Both the position numbers and the translations under genes were made by a program. DNA of 64,000 nt, taken from Candidatus Ideonella esbjergensis (GTDB lineage: Bacteria; Pseudomonadota; Gammaproteobacteria; Burkholderiales; Burkholderiaceae_C). The notes beneath the pieces were generated by a model. The model worked only from the letters and a program-made list of their open reading frames with translations. It was not told where the DNA came from and did no database searches. Location of the stretch: contig JADJLP010000002.1 in the NCBI GenBank assembly GCA_016710065.1, positions 310,001-374,000 on the forward strand, read 5' to 3'. Below, one piece after another: positions 50,722-59,727 of this stretch (position 1 is the first letter of the stretch; each line of letters opens with the position of its first letter).

Positions 50722-51633
50722 ATGAACTTGCAAACCACACAAAACAGCGCACAAGCCGCGGCGCACCACACCACACCGGCCACCGTGGCCATCCACAACC
50801 TCTCGCTGGCCTACGGTGCCCAGCCGGTGCTGCAGAACCTGAGCTGGCAGCTGCCGCCGGGCCAGGTGGTGGGGCTGCTGGGCCGCAACGGCGCCGGCAA
50901 GACCACGCTGATCGAGAGCCTGCTGGGTCTGCGCGAGCCGGCCCAGGGCGAGGTGCAGCTCTTCGGCCAGCCCCTGGCCGCGCTGGGCGATGCCGAGCGC
51001 GCGCGCATCGGCTACGTGCCGCAGCAGAGCAACCTGTTCGAGTGGATGACGCCAGCCCAACTGCTGGCCTACTTCAAGGCCTTCTACCCGCGCTGGAACG
51101 ACGCCAAGGTCGAGTCACTGTTGACGCGCTGGGGCATCAACCACCACCAGCCCATCGGCAAGCTCTCGGGCGGCCAGCAGCAGCGGCTGTCCATCATCCG
51201 CGCGCTGGGCCATGAGCCTGACCTGCTGGTGCTGGACGAGCCCGTGGCCAGCCTGGACCCGGCTGGCCGACGCGATTTTTTGCAGGAGCTGGTGGCCCAG
51301 GTGATCGACCGCGGCACCACGGTGGTGTTCTCCACCCACATCCTGTCCGACCTGGAGCGCGTGGCCTTCAACGTCGCCTTCCTGGCCGCTGGGCGCATCG
51401 TGTTGCAGGCGCCGCTGGACGAGCTGATGGACGGCGCGCGCAGCATCACGGGCCCCTCGCTGGTGGTGCGCCAACAGGTGCAAGCCCAAGGCTGGCAGGT
51501 GCTGGGTGAGACGCCGCTGGGTCATGGCCACACCCGCTTGCTGGCGCGGCGTGAGGGCGAGGCGGCGACCTGGCCTGGCACCGAGGTCACGGCCGTGAGC
51601 CTGGAAGACCTGTTCATGGGGCTCACGCAATGA
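50722..51633 (+). CDS. ABC transporter ATP-binding protein
   Basis: 303 residues. Walker A GRNGAGKTT near residues 54-62, Q-loop YVPQQSNL, signature LSGGQQQRLS, Walker B LLVLDEPVASLD and the switch His in STHILSD are all intact. It energises the membrane protein encoded next, as in YtrA-controlled exporters. GGAGG is seven bases upstream of ATG. The last codon overlaps the permease start by ATGA. Confidence 0.92.
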   Translation: MNLQTTQNSAQAAAHHTTPATVAIHNLSLAYGAQPVLQNLSWQLPPGQVVGLLGRNGAGKTTLIESLLGLREPAQGEVQLFGQPLAALGDAERARIGYVPQQSNLFEWMTPAQLLAYFKAFYPRWNDAKVESLLTRWGINHHQPIGKLSGGQQQRLSIIRALGHEPDLLVLDEPVASLDPAGRRDFLQELVAQVIDRGTTVVFSTHILSDLERVAFNVAFLAAGRIVLQAPLDELMDGARSITGPSLVVRQQVQAQGWQVLGETPLGHGHTRLLARREGEAATWPGTEVTAVSLEDLFMGLTQ

Positions 51634-53111
51634 GCGCGGTGCATGCGTCGGGCGATGGGCTGCTGCCCTGGCGGCCCATGCGTGTGGTGCTGCTCTCGGC
51701 CTGGCAAGCACGGCGCAACCAGGGCTCGCTGTGGCCTTGGGCTTTGATCGGCGTGTTGATGGTGATGGCGATCGGTCTGGTGGTCTGGTTCGAACCCGGA
51801 GAGCAAGCCTGGGCGCTCGGCTTGGTATTGGCCGGTGCGGTCGGCGCGACAGCCTTGCTCGGTGTCTGGATGCTGCTGGCCTACAACGTGCTGGCACAGA
51901 ACCACCCGCAGCTGGCGCCCACCGTGCCAGGGCATGTGCGTGCCTTGAGGTTTGTTCTGATCCTGGGTGTGGCGGTGCTGGCTGGCTTGGCCGCTGCGGT
52001 CACCGCACTGATGGGTGGTCCTGTGGCAGGCTTGTCCTGCACAGTGGCCGGAGTCTGCACCGTATTCGTGTGTGGCATACGCTGGCCCCGGCTGTGGATA
52101 GGCGTGGCCATCGTGGGATGGACGGCCACGCTTTGGGTGCCGAGCGACGGAGCGAAGTGGCTCGGCGCCGGGCTGCGGTCCCTGCCATGGCCTGTGCTGG
52201 TGGGCGCGGTGGCCCTGGCCGTGGCCTGGGCTTTGCGCGCAGTGGTGATGCAAGGTGGTGAACGGCATGCCAATCACCACAACCGGCAACTCAGACTCGC
52301 AGCGACGATGAAGGGCACACCGCCGATGGTGGGTGAGCAAGCGTTTGGCGCCGGGGGCTGGGGCTGGACCCTGGCTTGGGGGCAGCGCGTGTATGCCCGG
52401 TGGCTGATGCGCTTGGTGGGCCAACGTCATCGCCGTGCGGTCGATTTGCTGGCGCTGGGCCAAGGCCCACAACTGCACTGGACAGGTGTGGTCACTGGCG
52501 CGATGGGTGGTTGGGCTTTTGCCGCCATGTTGCTGATGTCCATCGTCCTGTTCCCTCAGTGGGACGGTGGGCAAGGCTTTGCAGGAGGTCTGGCCATTGG
52601 CTTGGCATTTGCGAGCTACACCGTGGTGATGCAGACACCCGCTTTGATGTGGGCGCGCCGGCGCGAACAGGTCTTGCTACGCCTTTTGCCCGGCGCACCG
52701 CAGGGGCCGGCACTGAACCGTTGGCTGGCCCTGCACCTGAGCAGGCTGCACCTGCTGGCCATGGCGCTGCAATGGTTCACGGTATGGGGCCTCAGCAGGC
52801 TGGTGATGCCGGCTCAACGTTGGGTCTGGCCGCAGCACATGGCCGAGGCGATGCTGGTGCTCGGCCCGCTGGCCATGTTGTTCATGTGGCGCGATTGGTC
52901 CCGGTTGAAGGCGCCGGGGGGTGGCGCACAGGTGCTGATGGCAGTGGGCGCAGTGGCCTTGGCGGGCTTAGGCTTCGTGTGGTTTGCCTGGTTTGGCTAT
53001 GGCATTGGAACTCTGGCAGGGCTGGTGCTGGCCCTTGGCCTGCCTCTGGGGGCTTGGCGCTGGCGGGCTCTTCAGCGTGCGCCCGCGGCCTGGCCCGCCG
53101 GCCGCCGCTGA
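51630..53111 (+). CDS. Membrane component of the YtrA-linked ABC transporter
   Basis: 493 residues with about ten or more hydrophobic helices, for example WALIGVLMVMAIGLVVWF, GLVLAGAVGATALLGVWMLL, FVLILGVAVLAGLAAAVTAL and VLMAVGAVALAGLGFVWFAW. No standard permease family signature is recognised, which is common for membrane partners of YtrA-type ATPases. The protein probably exports a lipid-, peptide- or drug-like compound. It overlaps the ATPase gene by four bases. Codon use is less GC-rich at third positions than in neighbours. Confidence 0.75.
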   Translation: MSAVHASGDGLLPWRPMRVVLLSAWQARRNQGSLWPWALIGVLMVMAIGLVVWFEPGEQAWALGLVLAGAVGATALLGVWMLLAYNVLAQNHPQLAPTVPGHVRALRFVLILGVAVLAGLAAAVTALMGGPVAGLSCTVAGVCTVFVCGIRWPRLWIGVAIVGWTATLWVPSDGAKWLGAGLRSLPWPVLVGAVALAVAWALRAVVMQGGERHANHHNRQLRLAATMKGTPPMVGEQAFGAGGWGWTLAWGQRVYARWLMRLVGQRHRRAVDLLALGQGPQLHWTGVVTGAMGGWAFAAMLLMSIVLFPQWDGGQGFAGGLAIGLAFASYTVVMQTPALMWARRREQVLLRLLPGAPQGPALNRWLALHLSRLHLLAMALQWFTVWGLSRLVMPAQRWVWPQHMAEAMLVLGPLAMLFMWRDWSRLKAPGGGAQVLMAVGAVALAGLGFVWFAWFGYGIGTLAGLVLALGLPLGAWRWRALQRAPAAWPAGRR

Positions 53112-56100
53112 TCAGGCCGGCTGCCTGGGCCGCCGGAGCAGCGCCACCACCGCCGGCACGATGAACAGCGACAACAGCGGCGCCGTCACCATGCCGCCAA
53201 GCATGGGCGCGGCGATGCGGCTCATCACCTCCGAGCCCGTGCCGCTGCCCCAGACGATGGGCACCAGGCCGGCCAGGATCACGGCCACCGTCATGGCCTT
53301 GGGCCGCACGCGCAGCACGGCGCCGTGCTCGATGGCCTCGTCCACCAAGGCGGTGCTGAGTGCTGCGCCGCCAGCCAGGCTGTCCTGCAGGGCGTGCTTC
53401 AAATACAGCAGCATCACCACGCCAAACTCGGCCGCCACCCCGGCGAGTGCGATGAAGCCCACACCCGTGGCCACGCTGAGGTGGTAGCCCAGCAGGTACA
53501 GGAACCACACGCCGCCAGTGAGCGCGAAGGGCAGGGTGGCCATGATCAGCAGGGCCTCGTCCAGCCGGTTGAAGGTGAGGAACAGCAGCACGAAGATGAT
53601 CATCAGCGTGGCCGGCACCACGTACATCAGTCGCGCATTGGCGCGCTCCAGGTACTCGAACTGGCCTGACAGGGCCACGCTCATGCCCGGTTCGAGCTGC
53701 ACCTGCTGGGCGATGGCGCTGCGGAGGTCGTGTGCCACCGAGGCCATGTCGCGGCCGCGCACATCCACGTAGACCCAGCCCGAGGGGCGGGCGTTCTCTG
53801 TGCGCAGCATCGGCGGGCCGTCGGTGATCACCACCTGGGCAACGGTGCCCAGCGTGATCTGCTGGCCCATGGGCGTGAGGATGGGCAGTTGAGTGAGACG
53901 CTCGGGCGTGTCGCGCCATTCGCGCGGGTAGCGCAGGTTGATGGGAAAGCGCGCCAGCCCCTCCACCGTCTCGCCCACGTTGTCGCCACCGATGGCGCCC
54001 GCGACGATCTCCTGAACCTCGGCGATGTTCAGGCCATAGCGTGCGGCCGCCGAGCGGTCGATGTTGACGTCCACATAGCGCCCGCCGGTGAGGCGCTCGG
54101 CCAGCGCCGACGACACGCCCGGCACGCCCTTGGCCACCTGCTCGATGGCGGCGGCCACGCGGTCGATCTGGGTCAGGTCGCTGCCCGCCACCTTCACGCC
54201 GATGGGGCTCTTGATGCCGGTGGCCAGCATGTCGATGCGGTTGCGGATGGGCGGCACCCAGATGTTGGACAGGCCCGGCACCTTCACCGCCTGGTCCAGC
54301 GCCTCCACGATCTTCTCGGGCGTCATGCCGGGCCGCCATTCGCTCTGGGGTTTGAGCTGGATGGTGGTCTCGAACATCTCGATCGGCGCGGGGTCGGTGG
54401 CTGTCTCGGCGCGGCCGGCCTTGCCGAACACACGCGCCACCTCGGGCACGGTCTTGATCATGCGGTTGGTGAGCTGCAGCAGCTCGGCGGCCTTCTGCGT
54501 GGAGAGGCCGGGCAGGGCCGAGGGCATGTAGAGCAGATCGCCCTCGTCCAGCGGCGGCAGAAATTCACCGCCCAGTCGCATCAGCGGCCAGGCCGTGGTG
54601 GCCAGCAGCATGGCGGCGATGGCCAGCGTGGCCTTGGGCCACACCAGCACCCAGCGCAGGGCCGGGCGGTAGATGGCGATCAGCGCGCGGGTGATGGGGT
54701 TCTTCTGTTCATCCGGAATGCGCCCGCGTATCCACAGGCCCATCAGCACCGGCACCAGTGTGACGGAGAGGCCGGCGGCCACCGCCATCGCATAGGTCTT
54801 GGTGTAGGCCAGCGGGCCGAACATGCGGCCCTCCTGCGCCTCCAGCGTGAACACCGGGATGAAGCTGAGCGTGATGATCAGCAGCGAGAAGAACAGCGCC
54901 GGGCCCACCTCGACGGCGGCATCGGTCATCACCTGCCAGCGTTCTTCGCCTTCGAGTTCACGCCCAGGGTTCGCGTGCTGCCAGGCCTCGATCTTCTTGT
55001 GCGCGTTCTCGATCATCACCACCGCCGCGTCCACCATCGCGCCGATGGCAATCGCAATGCCGCCCAGCGACATGATGTTGGCGTTGATGCCCTGGTAGCG
55101 CATGATCAAAAAGGCCGTGAGCACGCCCAGCGGCAGCGCGATGATGGCCACCAGGGCCGAGCGCAGATGCCACAGGAAGATGGCGCACACCACGGCCACG
55201 ACGATGAACTCTTCGATGAGCTTGTGCGAGAGGTTGGTGATGGCGCGTTCGATCAAGGCGCTGCGGTCGTAGGTGGTGACGATCTCCACGCCCTTGGGCA
55301 GGCTCTTCTGCAGCTCGGCCAGCTTGGTCTTCACCGCGGTGATGGTGTCCTGCGCGTTCTTGCCCGAGCGCAGCACCACCACGCCGCCGGCCACTTCGCC
55401 TTCGCCGTCGAGCTCGGCAATGCCGCGCCGCATCTCGGGGCCCACCTGCACCGTCGCCACGTCGCCCACGCTCACCGGCACGCCATTGCGGCTCGCCAGC
55501 GGGATCGCGCGAAAGTCCGCCAGCGTCTTCAGGTAGCCGCTGGCGCGCACCATGTACTCGGCCTCGGCCAGCTCCAGCACCGAGCCGCCGGTTTCCTGGT
55601 TGCCGGCCATCAACGCGTCGCGCACCTGGGCGTAGGTGACGCCGAACGATGCCATCTTGGCCGGGTCCAGCACCACCTGGTATTGCTTGACCATGCCGCC
55701 CACGCTGGCCACTTCCGCCACGTTGGGCAGGGTCTTCAGCTCGTATTTCAAGAACCAGTCCTGCAGTGCGCGCAACTGCGAGAGGTCGTTCTTGCCGGTT
55801 CTGTCCACCAGTGCGTACTGGTAGATCCAACCCACGCCGGTGGCGTCCGGCCCCAGCGAGGTCTTGGCGCCCGCCGGCAACCTGCCCTGCACCTGGTTCA
55901 AATACTCCAGCACGCGCGAGCGCGCCCAGTACATGTCGGTGCCGTCGTCGAACAGCACATAGACAAAGCTGTCGCCAAAGAACGAATAGCCGCGCACCGT
56001 CTTGGCCCCGGGCACCGAGAGCATGGTGGTGGCCAGCGGGTAGGTGACCTGGTTCTCCACGATCTGCGGCGCCTGGCCGGGCAGGCTGGTGCGGATGATG

Positions 56101-56240
56101 ACCTGCACGTCGGAAAGATCGGGCAGGGCGTCCACGGCGGTGCTGCGCAGGCTGATGGCACCCCAGGCGCCCAGCATCAGCGTGGCCAGCAGCACCAGCA
56201 GCCGGTTCATCACCGACCAGCGGATCAGGGCGGCGATCAT
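53112..56240 (-). CDS. cusA: CusA-like copper/silver efflux RND transporter
   Basis: 1042-residue heavy-metal RND pump (HME class) in the inner membrane with 12 helices. The three methionines that bind metal in CusA are kept in their blocks: LLYMPSALPG, PIEMFETTIQLKP and PIRNRIDMLATG. That selects monovalent copper and silver rather than zinc or cobalt. Other blocks include IAIGAMVDAAVVMIENAHKK and ALTGGVWFLYLLGYHLS. It exports the ion with proton antiport through CusB- and CusC-like partners encoded upstream, the CusB stop overlapping this start by ATGA. Regulator genes are absent here. Confidence 0.95.
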   Translation of the reverse strand: MIAALIRWSVMNRLLVLLATLMLGAWGAISLRSTAVDALPDLSDVQVIIRTSLPGQAPQIVENQVTYPLATTMLSVPGAKTVRGYSFFGDSFVYVLFDDGTDMYWARSRVLEYLNQVQGRLPAGAKTSLGPDATGVGWIYQYALVDRTGKNDLSQLRALQDWFLKYELKTLPNVAEVASVGGMVKQYQVVLDPAKMASFGVTYAQVRDALMAGNQETGGSVLELAEAEYMVRASGYLKTLADFRAIPLASRNGVPVSVGDVATVQVGPEMRRGIAELDGEGEVAGGVVVLRSGKNAQDTITAVKTKLAELQKSLPKGVEIVTTYDRSALIERAITNLSHKLIEEFIVVAVVCAIFLWHLRSALVAIIALPLGVLTAFLIMRYQGINANIMSLGGIAIAIGAMVDAAVVMIENAHKKIEAWQHANPGRELEGEERWQVMTDAAVEVGPALFFSLLIITLSFIPVFTLEAQEGRMFGPLAYTKTYAMAVAAGLSVTLVPVLMGLWIRGRIPDEQKNPITRALIAIYRPALRWVLVWPKATLAIAAMLLATTAWPLMRLGGEFLPPLDEGDLLYMPSALPGLSTQKAAELLQLTNRMIKTVPEVARVFGKAGRAETATDPAPIEMFETTIQLKPQSEWRPGMTPEKIVEALDQAVKVPGLSNIWVPPIRNRIDMLATGIKSPIGVKVAGSDLTQIDRVAAAIEQVAKGVPGVSSALAERLTGGRYVDVNIDRSAAARYGLNIAEVQEIVAGAIGGDNVGETVEGLARFPINLRYPREWRDTPERLTQLPILTPMGQQITLGTVAQVVITDGPPMLRTENARPSGWVYVDVRGRDMASVAHDLRSAIAQQVQLEPGMSVALSGQFEYLERANARLMYVVPATLMIIFVLLFLTFNRLDEALLIMATLPFALTGGVWFLYLLGYHLSVATGVGFIALAGVAAEFGVVMLLYLKHALQDSLAGGAALSTALVDEAIEHGAVLRVRPKAMTVAVILAGLVPIVWGSGTGSEVMSRIAAPMLGGMVTAPLLSLFIVPAVVALLRRPRQPA

Positions 56241-57841
56241 TTGGCGGCTCCGGCAACGTCATTCCCGCGCAGGCGGGAATCCAGTGTTGGCGCTGACGGG
56301 TGGATCCCCGCCTGCGCGGGGATGACGGGCGCTGCGGAGTGGTCGTGCTTTTGCTTCTCAGACCCCTGCGGCGCCGGGACCAGCGGGCTGATCTGCGTGA
56401 TGACCCAGTCGTCACCCTGCTTGATGAAGCTGAAGCTGAGCTGCTGACCGACCTTCAGACCCTTCGCCAATTCGGGCTTGGCCAGCTTGAAGGGCATGGT
56501 CATGCCAGGCCACTTCAGCGCGGGCACTGGCTCGTGCTCCAGCGTCACGTCGTCGGTGCCGATCTCGGTCACCACGCCGCGCGCCTGGTAGCTGGCCGGC
56601 GCGGCGGGCGCAGCGCTGGACGCGGCCGGCGAGCGCGCCATCACGCCTTGCAAACTCGCCTCGGAGTCGATCAGGAACTGGCCCGAGGCCACCACCTGCT
56701 GGCCCACCGCGAGGCCCGAGCGGATGACGATCCACTCGTCCACCTGTTCGCCCACCTGCACCTCCACCGGTCGGTACTGGCCTGTGCCCTCCACCACATA
56801 GACCAGGGCGCGCTTGCCGGTGCGGATGACGGCCTCGGCCGGCAACACCAGGGCCTCGCGCGGCGCGCCTTGCATACTCACCTGTGCAAACAAACCGGCC
56901 TTGAGCCTGCCCTGGGTGTTGGGCAGCTCAATGCGCACCCGCAGCGTGCGGCTGTCCTTGTTGGCCTCGGGCAGCACGGCGGCCACGCGGCCATTCACCA
57001 CCTGCCCCGGCAGCGACGGAAAGCGCGCCTGCACCGCCTGCCCCGGCTGGATGCTGGCGGCCTGCGCCTCGGGCAAGGCGGCTTCCAGCCACACGGTGCC
57101 CAGGCCGTTGATGCGGGCCAGGGTCATGCCTGGCGCCACCATCATGCCGGCGCGCACCATCAGCTCGGCGATCAGGCCGCCCGTGGGCGCGGTGATGGTT
57201 TGCAGCGCCATGGATTGGCCGCTTTTCTCCACTTGCGCCACCATCGCGTGCGGCATGCCCAGCAGCACCAGGCGTTGTTTCGCGGCCTGCGTCAGCGCGG
57301 CATCGCCGGTGGCCTTCACGGCCAGGTATTCCTGCTGCGCGCCCAGCCACTCGGGGTTCAGCACGTCCACCAGCGGCGCGCCAGCGGCGATCACGTCGCC
57401 CGGCGCGCGGGCGTAGACACGCTCCACGAAGCCTGATGTGCGGGCTTGCACGATGGCCACGTCGCGCTCGTTCAGGCCCACCGTGCCCACCGCCTCTACG
57501 GCGGCGCCCAGGCTGCGCTTTTCCACGGTGGCCAATCGCGTGCCCAGGGCCTGGCTGGCGCGGGTGTCCACCTTCAATGCCGGTGCGTCACCGGCAACGG
57601 GCTCGCCTTCGTCGGCATAGCGCGGCACCAGTTGCATGTCCATGAAGGGCGACTTGCCGGGTTGGTCGAATTTCTGGCCTGGCACCATGGGGTCGTACCA
57701 ATAGAGCACCTTGCGCTCCGTCGTGGTCGTGGCGGGCTTGGCGGTGTCGGCGCTGGTGTGCCAGTGCGAGGCTCCCCAGCCCAGCGCGCCACCCAGGGCC
57801 AGCAGGACGACGGCGGCGATGATGGTTTTCGTGTTGTTCAT
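56237..57841 (-). CDS. cusB: CusB-like adaptor with C-terminal CusF-like domain
   Basis: 534 residues. An N-terminal membrane anchor or signal (TIIAAVVLLALGGALGW) is followed by the heavy-metal-binding block YWYDPMVPGQKFDQPGKSPF, the hairpin and lipoyl/barrel domains of the RND adaptors, and a CusF-like domain near residues 432-499 with the Cu(I)-binding set His...Trp-Pro-Gly-Met-Thr-Met (KWPGMTMPF). Fusion of the metallochaperone to the adaptor lets it pass copper to the pump. The final 30-odd residues are encoded by a REP pair. ATG 57841 follows the cusC stop by five bases. Confidence 0.92.
   Translation of the reverse strand: MNNTKTIIAAVVLLALGGALGWGASHWHTSADTAKPATTTTERKVLYWYDPMVPGQKFDQPGKSPFMDMQLVPRYADEGEPVAGDAPALKVDTRASQALGTRLATVEKRSLGAAVEAVGTVGLNERDVAIVQARTSGFVERVYARAPGDVIAAGAPLVDVLNPEWLGAQQEYLAVKATGDAALTQAAKQRLVLLGMPHAMVAQVEKSGQSMALQTITAPTGGLIAELMVRAGMMVAPGMTLARINGLGTVWLEAALPEAQAASIQPGQAVQARFPSLPGQVVNGRVAAVLPEANKDSRTLRVRIELPNTQGRLKAGLFAQVSMQGAPREALVLPAEAVIRTGKRALVYVVEGTGQYRPVEVQVGEQVDEWIVIRSGLAVGQQVVASGQFLIDSEASLQGVMARSPAASSAAPAAPASYQARGVVTEIGTDDVTLEHEPVPALKWPGMTMPFKLAKPELAKGLKVGQQLSFSFIKQGDDWVITQISPLVPAPQGSEKQKHDHSAAPVIPAQAGIHPSAPTLDSRLRGNDVAGAAK
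56258..56326. repeat. REP-type inverted pair inside the 3' end of cusB
   Basis: Two inverted copies (about 56258-56284 and 56300-56326) with cores ATTCCCGCGCAGGCGGGAAT and ATCCCCGCCTGCGCGGGGAT. The second has compensatory changes. The pair lies within the cusB reading frame and is translated as VIPAQAGI...DSRLRGND; the stop that follows overlaps the cusA start. Confidence 0.9.
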
Positions 57842-57846
57842 GGTGT

Positions 57847-59100
57847 TCACTCCGCAATCAAGGTGGTTAGGCGCACGTTCAGGGCCGCGATCTGCGCGTC
57901 CAACTCGGTGAGCCGCAAATGGGTTTCCACAGCTTCGCGGCGCGCGGCCAGCACGCTGGCCAGATCGCTGCGGCCAGCTTCGTAGCCGCTGAGCGTGAGC
58001 TTCACGCGCTCGGCGGCCAGCGGCTCGCCCAGGCGGGCCAGGCGTTCGCGCTGGGCTTGCAGGGCCTGCCACTCGGCCAGCCAGCCGTCAAGCTCTTCCT
58101 GGTGCATGCGAACGGTGTTCTGGCGCTCGGTTTCCACGCGTGCAGCGTCGAGGCGCTTGGCGTCGGCAATGGGCTTCTGGCGCCGCTCCTTCTGCCATGG
58201 CAGGTCCATGCTGATCTGGAACGACACCATGTCGCCGTACTGCGGGCCGCGGCGCTGGTAGGCCACTTCCCAGGCCCAGTCGCCGCGCTGCTCGGCGTCC
58301 ATCTCGCGGGCCTCGGCGTCGGCCATGGCCCGCATGGCGGTGTAGGGGGCCAGTTCGGCGTGGCGGTGGATGGCGGCACGGGCTTCGTCGGCCTTCAGCG
58401 TCACCACGGGCGGCTCGCCAGTCAGCGGCTCGGTCGCGCGCTCGCCCACCCAGCGCCGCAGCGTAGCGCGGGCTTTGGCCACGTCGCGCTCGGCTTCGTC
58501 GCGGCGGTCGGCCAGGGCCAGGGCCTCCTGGCGCGCCATCAGCTTGTCGGCCGGCATGGCCTTGCCGCTGGCGATGTGCGCGTCCAGCGTGTTCAGCAGC
58601 AGTTGGCTCTCGCGCTCCAGCTCGCTCAACTGCGCCAGCTTGCGTTCGGCAAAGTGCACCCCCAGCCAGGCCAGCTGGGCGTCGCGCTGGATGCCCAAAC
58701 GGGTGACGACCAGCATGGCCTGCTCGCGCGCGGCCTTGGCCTCGGCGCCAGCGGCGCGGGCCTCGCGCTTGGCGGCGTTGGGCATGTCCTGCATCAGCGC
58801 GATGCGCTGCATGCTCATGCCGTCGGCCACAGCGCTGTAGCGACCCATGCCGGCGATGGGCAGGTTCTCCACGCCCACGGCCAGGCGCGGGTCGGGCAGG
58901 GTGGCCGCAGCCGTGCGCGCGGTTTGTGCGCTGTCCACGGCGAGTTGCTGGTTGTGCAGCGCGGGCGCCTGGGCCAGGGCCACGGCAGCGGTGTCGTCAA
59001 AGTTCAGCGCGGCCTGGGCGGGCAGCGTGGCGGCAAGCAGGGCGCTCAGCAGCGCGCCAGCGCGGGCGGCCGCGCGCAGCGGAAAAGGGTGGAGAAGCAT
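57847..59100 (-). CDS. cusC: CusC-like outer-membrane efflux protein (TolC family)
   Basis: 417 residues with a signal peptide (AARAGALLSALLAATLPAQA). The remaining sequence is long helical, with two OEP repeats as in TolC: LNFDDTAAVALAQAPALHNQQLAVDSAQTA and the second-half block LTLSGYEAGRSDLASVLAARREAVE. It should form the outer-membrane duct for copper/silver export. The start at 59100 has GAGGA six bases upstream. It is the second gene of the operon, with cusB five bases downstream. Confidence 0.88.
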   Translation of the reverse strand: MLLHPFPLRAAARAGALLSALLAATLPAQAALNFDDTAAVALAQAPALHNQQLAVDSAQTARTAAATLPDPRLAVGVENLPIAGMGRYSAVADGMSMQRIALMQDMPNAAKREARAAGAEAKAAREQAMLVVTRLGIQRDAQLAWLGVHFAERKLAQLSELERESQLLLNTLDAHIASGKAMPADKLMARQEALALADRRDEAERDVAKARATLRRWVGERATEPLTGEPPVVTLKADEARAAIHRHAELAPYTAMRAMADAEAREMDAEQRGDWAWEVAYQRRGPQYGDMVSFQISMDLPWQKERRQKPIADAKRLDAARVETERQNTVRMHQEELDGWLAEWQALQAQRERLARLGEPLAAERVKLTLSGYEAGRSDLASVLAARREAVETHLRLTELDAQIAALNVRLTTLIAE

Positions 59101-59179
59101 GGCAAATCCTCGAACATCAACAGGGAGCAGACACACAGGTCGCCAGCGGCTTCACAGCCGGGCGATCAGGTGCAGCCTG

Positions 59180-59605
59180 TCAATGCCGCAGGACTTGCAG
59201 TGCGATGTAGAGGGGCGGAAAGCCCGGGGGCGGCGCGCCCGGCTGCGCGGCTGGCGCCGAGGGGGCGGGCTGGCCGGGCAGCAGGTTGGCCGGCGCCCAG
59301 TCGAGCACGGTGAACAGCACCGGCGTGGTGCCGGCGTTCAGGTTGGGCGAGGCGCTGGGGGTCTGCGAGCCTTCCTCGCAGTGCGCCTTGCACAAGGGCG
59401 CTTGCCCGCTGTCCATGGGGGCGTCACTTGGCATGCCCGCCATCTGGCCGTCACAGCCTTCCATCTCGGCCATGGCTGTGGCGCCGGCGGTGTCGCCACG
59501 GCCCTCCATCGGGCACACATAGGCCGCCGTGGCCAGCTGCATGAACAGCAGCGAGCCCATCAGCAGGCTGGCAAGCCAGCGCAGGGGACGGCGGGGAAGG
59601 CGCAT
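59180..59605 (-). CDS. Small exported Met/Cys-rich protein of the copper efflux operon
   Basis: 141 residues. A signal or anchor (WLASLLMGSLLFMQLATAA) precedes a segment dense in Met and Cys (VCPMEG, MAEMEGCDGQMAGM, DAPMD, CKAHCEEG) that could bind Cu(I), then a Pro-rich stretch ending VLRH. No known family is certain. Location at the head of cusC-cusB-cusA on the same strand suggests a periplasmic copper-binding or sensing role. The 79-nt gap to cusC shows no terminator. Confidence 0.7.
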   Translation of the reverse strand: MRLPRRPLRWLASLLMGSLLFMQLATAAYVCPMEGRGDTAGATAMAEMEGCDGQMAGMPSDAPMDSGQAPLCKAHCEEGSQTPSASPNLNAGTTPVLFTVLDWAPANLLPGQPAPSAPAAQPGAPPPGFPPLYIALQVLRH

Positions 59606-59727
59606 GGGCCGAAGTCTAGCGGCTCAAGGGCCACAAGCCTTGACCAGGGACATTCTTCGGCCTCACCCTGGCGCCGCAGGGGCCAGGCCGCTGCTACGTG
59701 ACAATCGCGAGGTTCAGCCCCAACTCC

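Noticed and set aside
5190..56326. CRISPR array from recurring repeats
   Set aside because: The repeats are inverted pairs scattered through the window, not direct repeats with regular spacers; no cas genes.
53730..56447. A 905-codon plus-strand frame antisense to cusA
   Set aside because: His/Arg/Gly-rich composition without domains; the minus-strand cusA reading is unambiguous.
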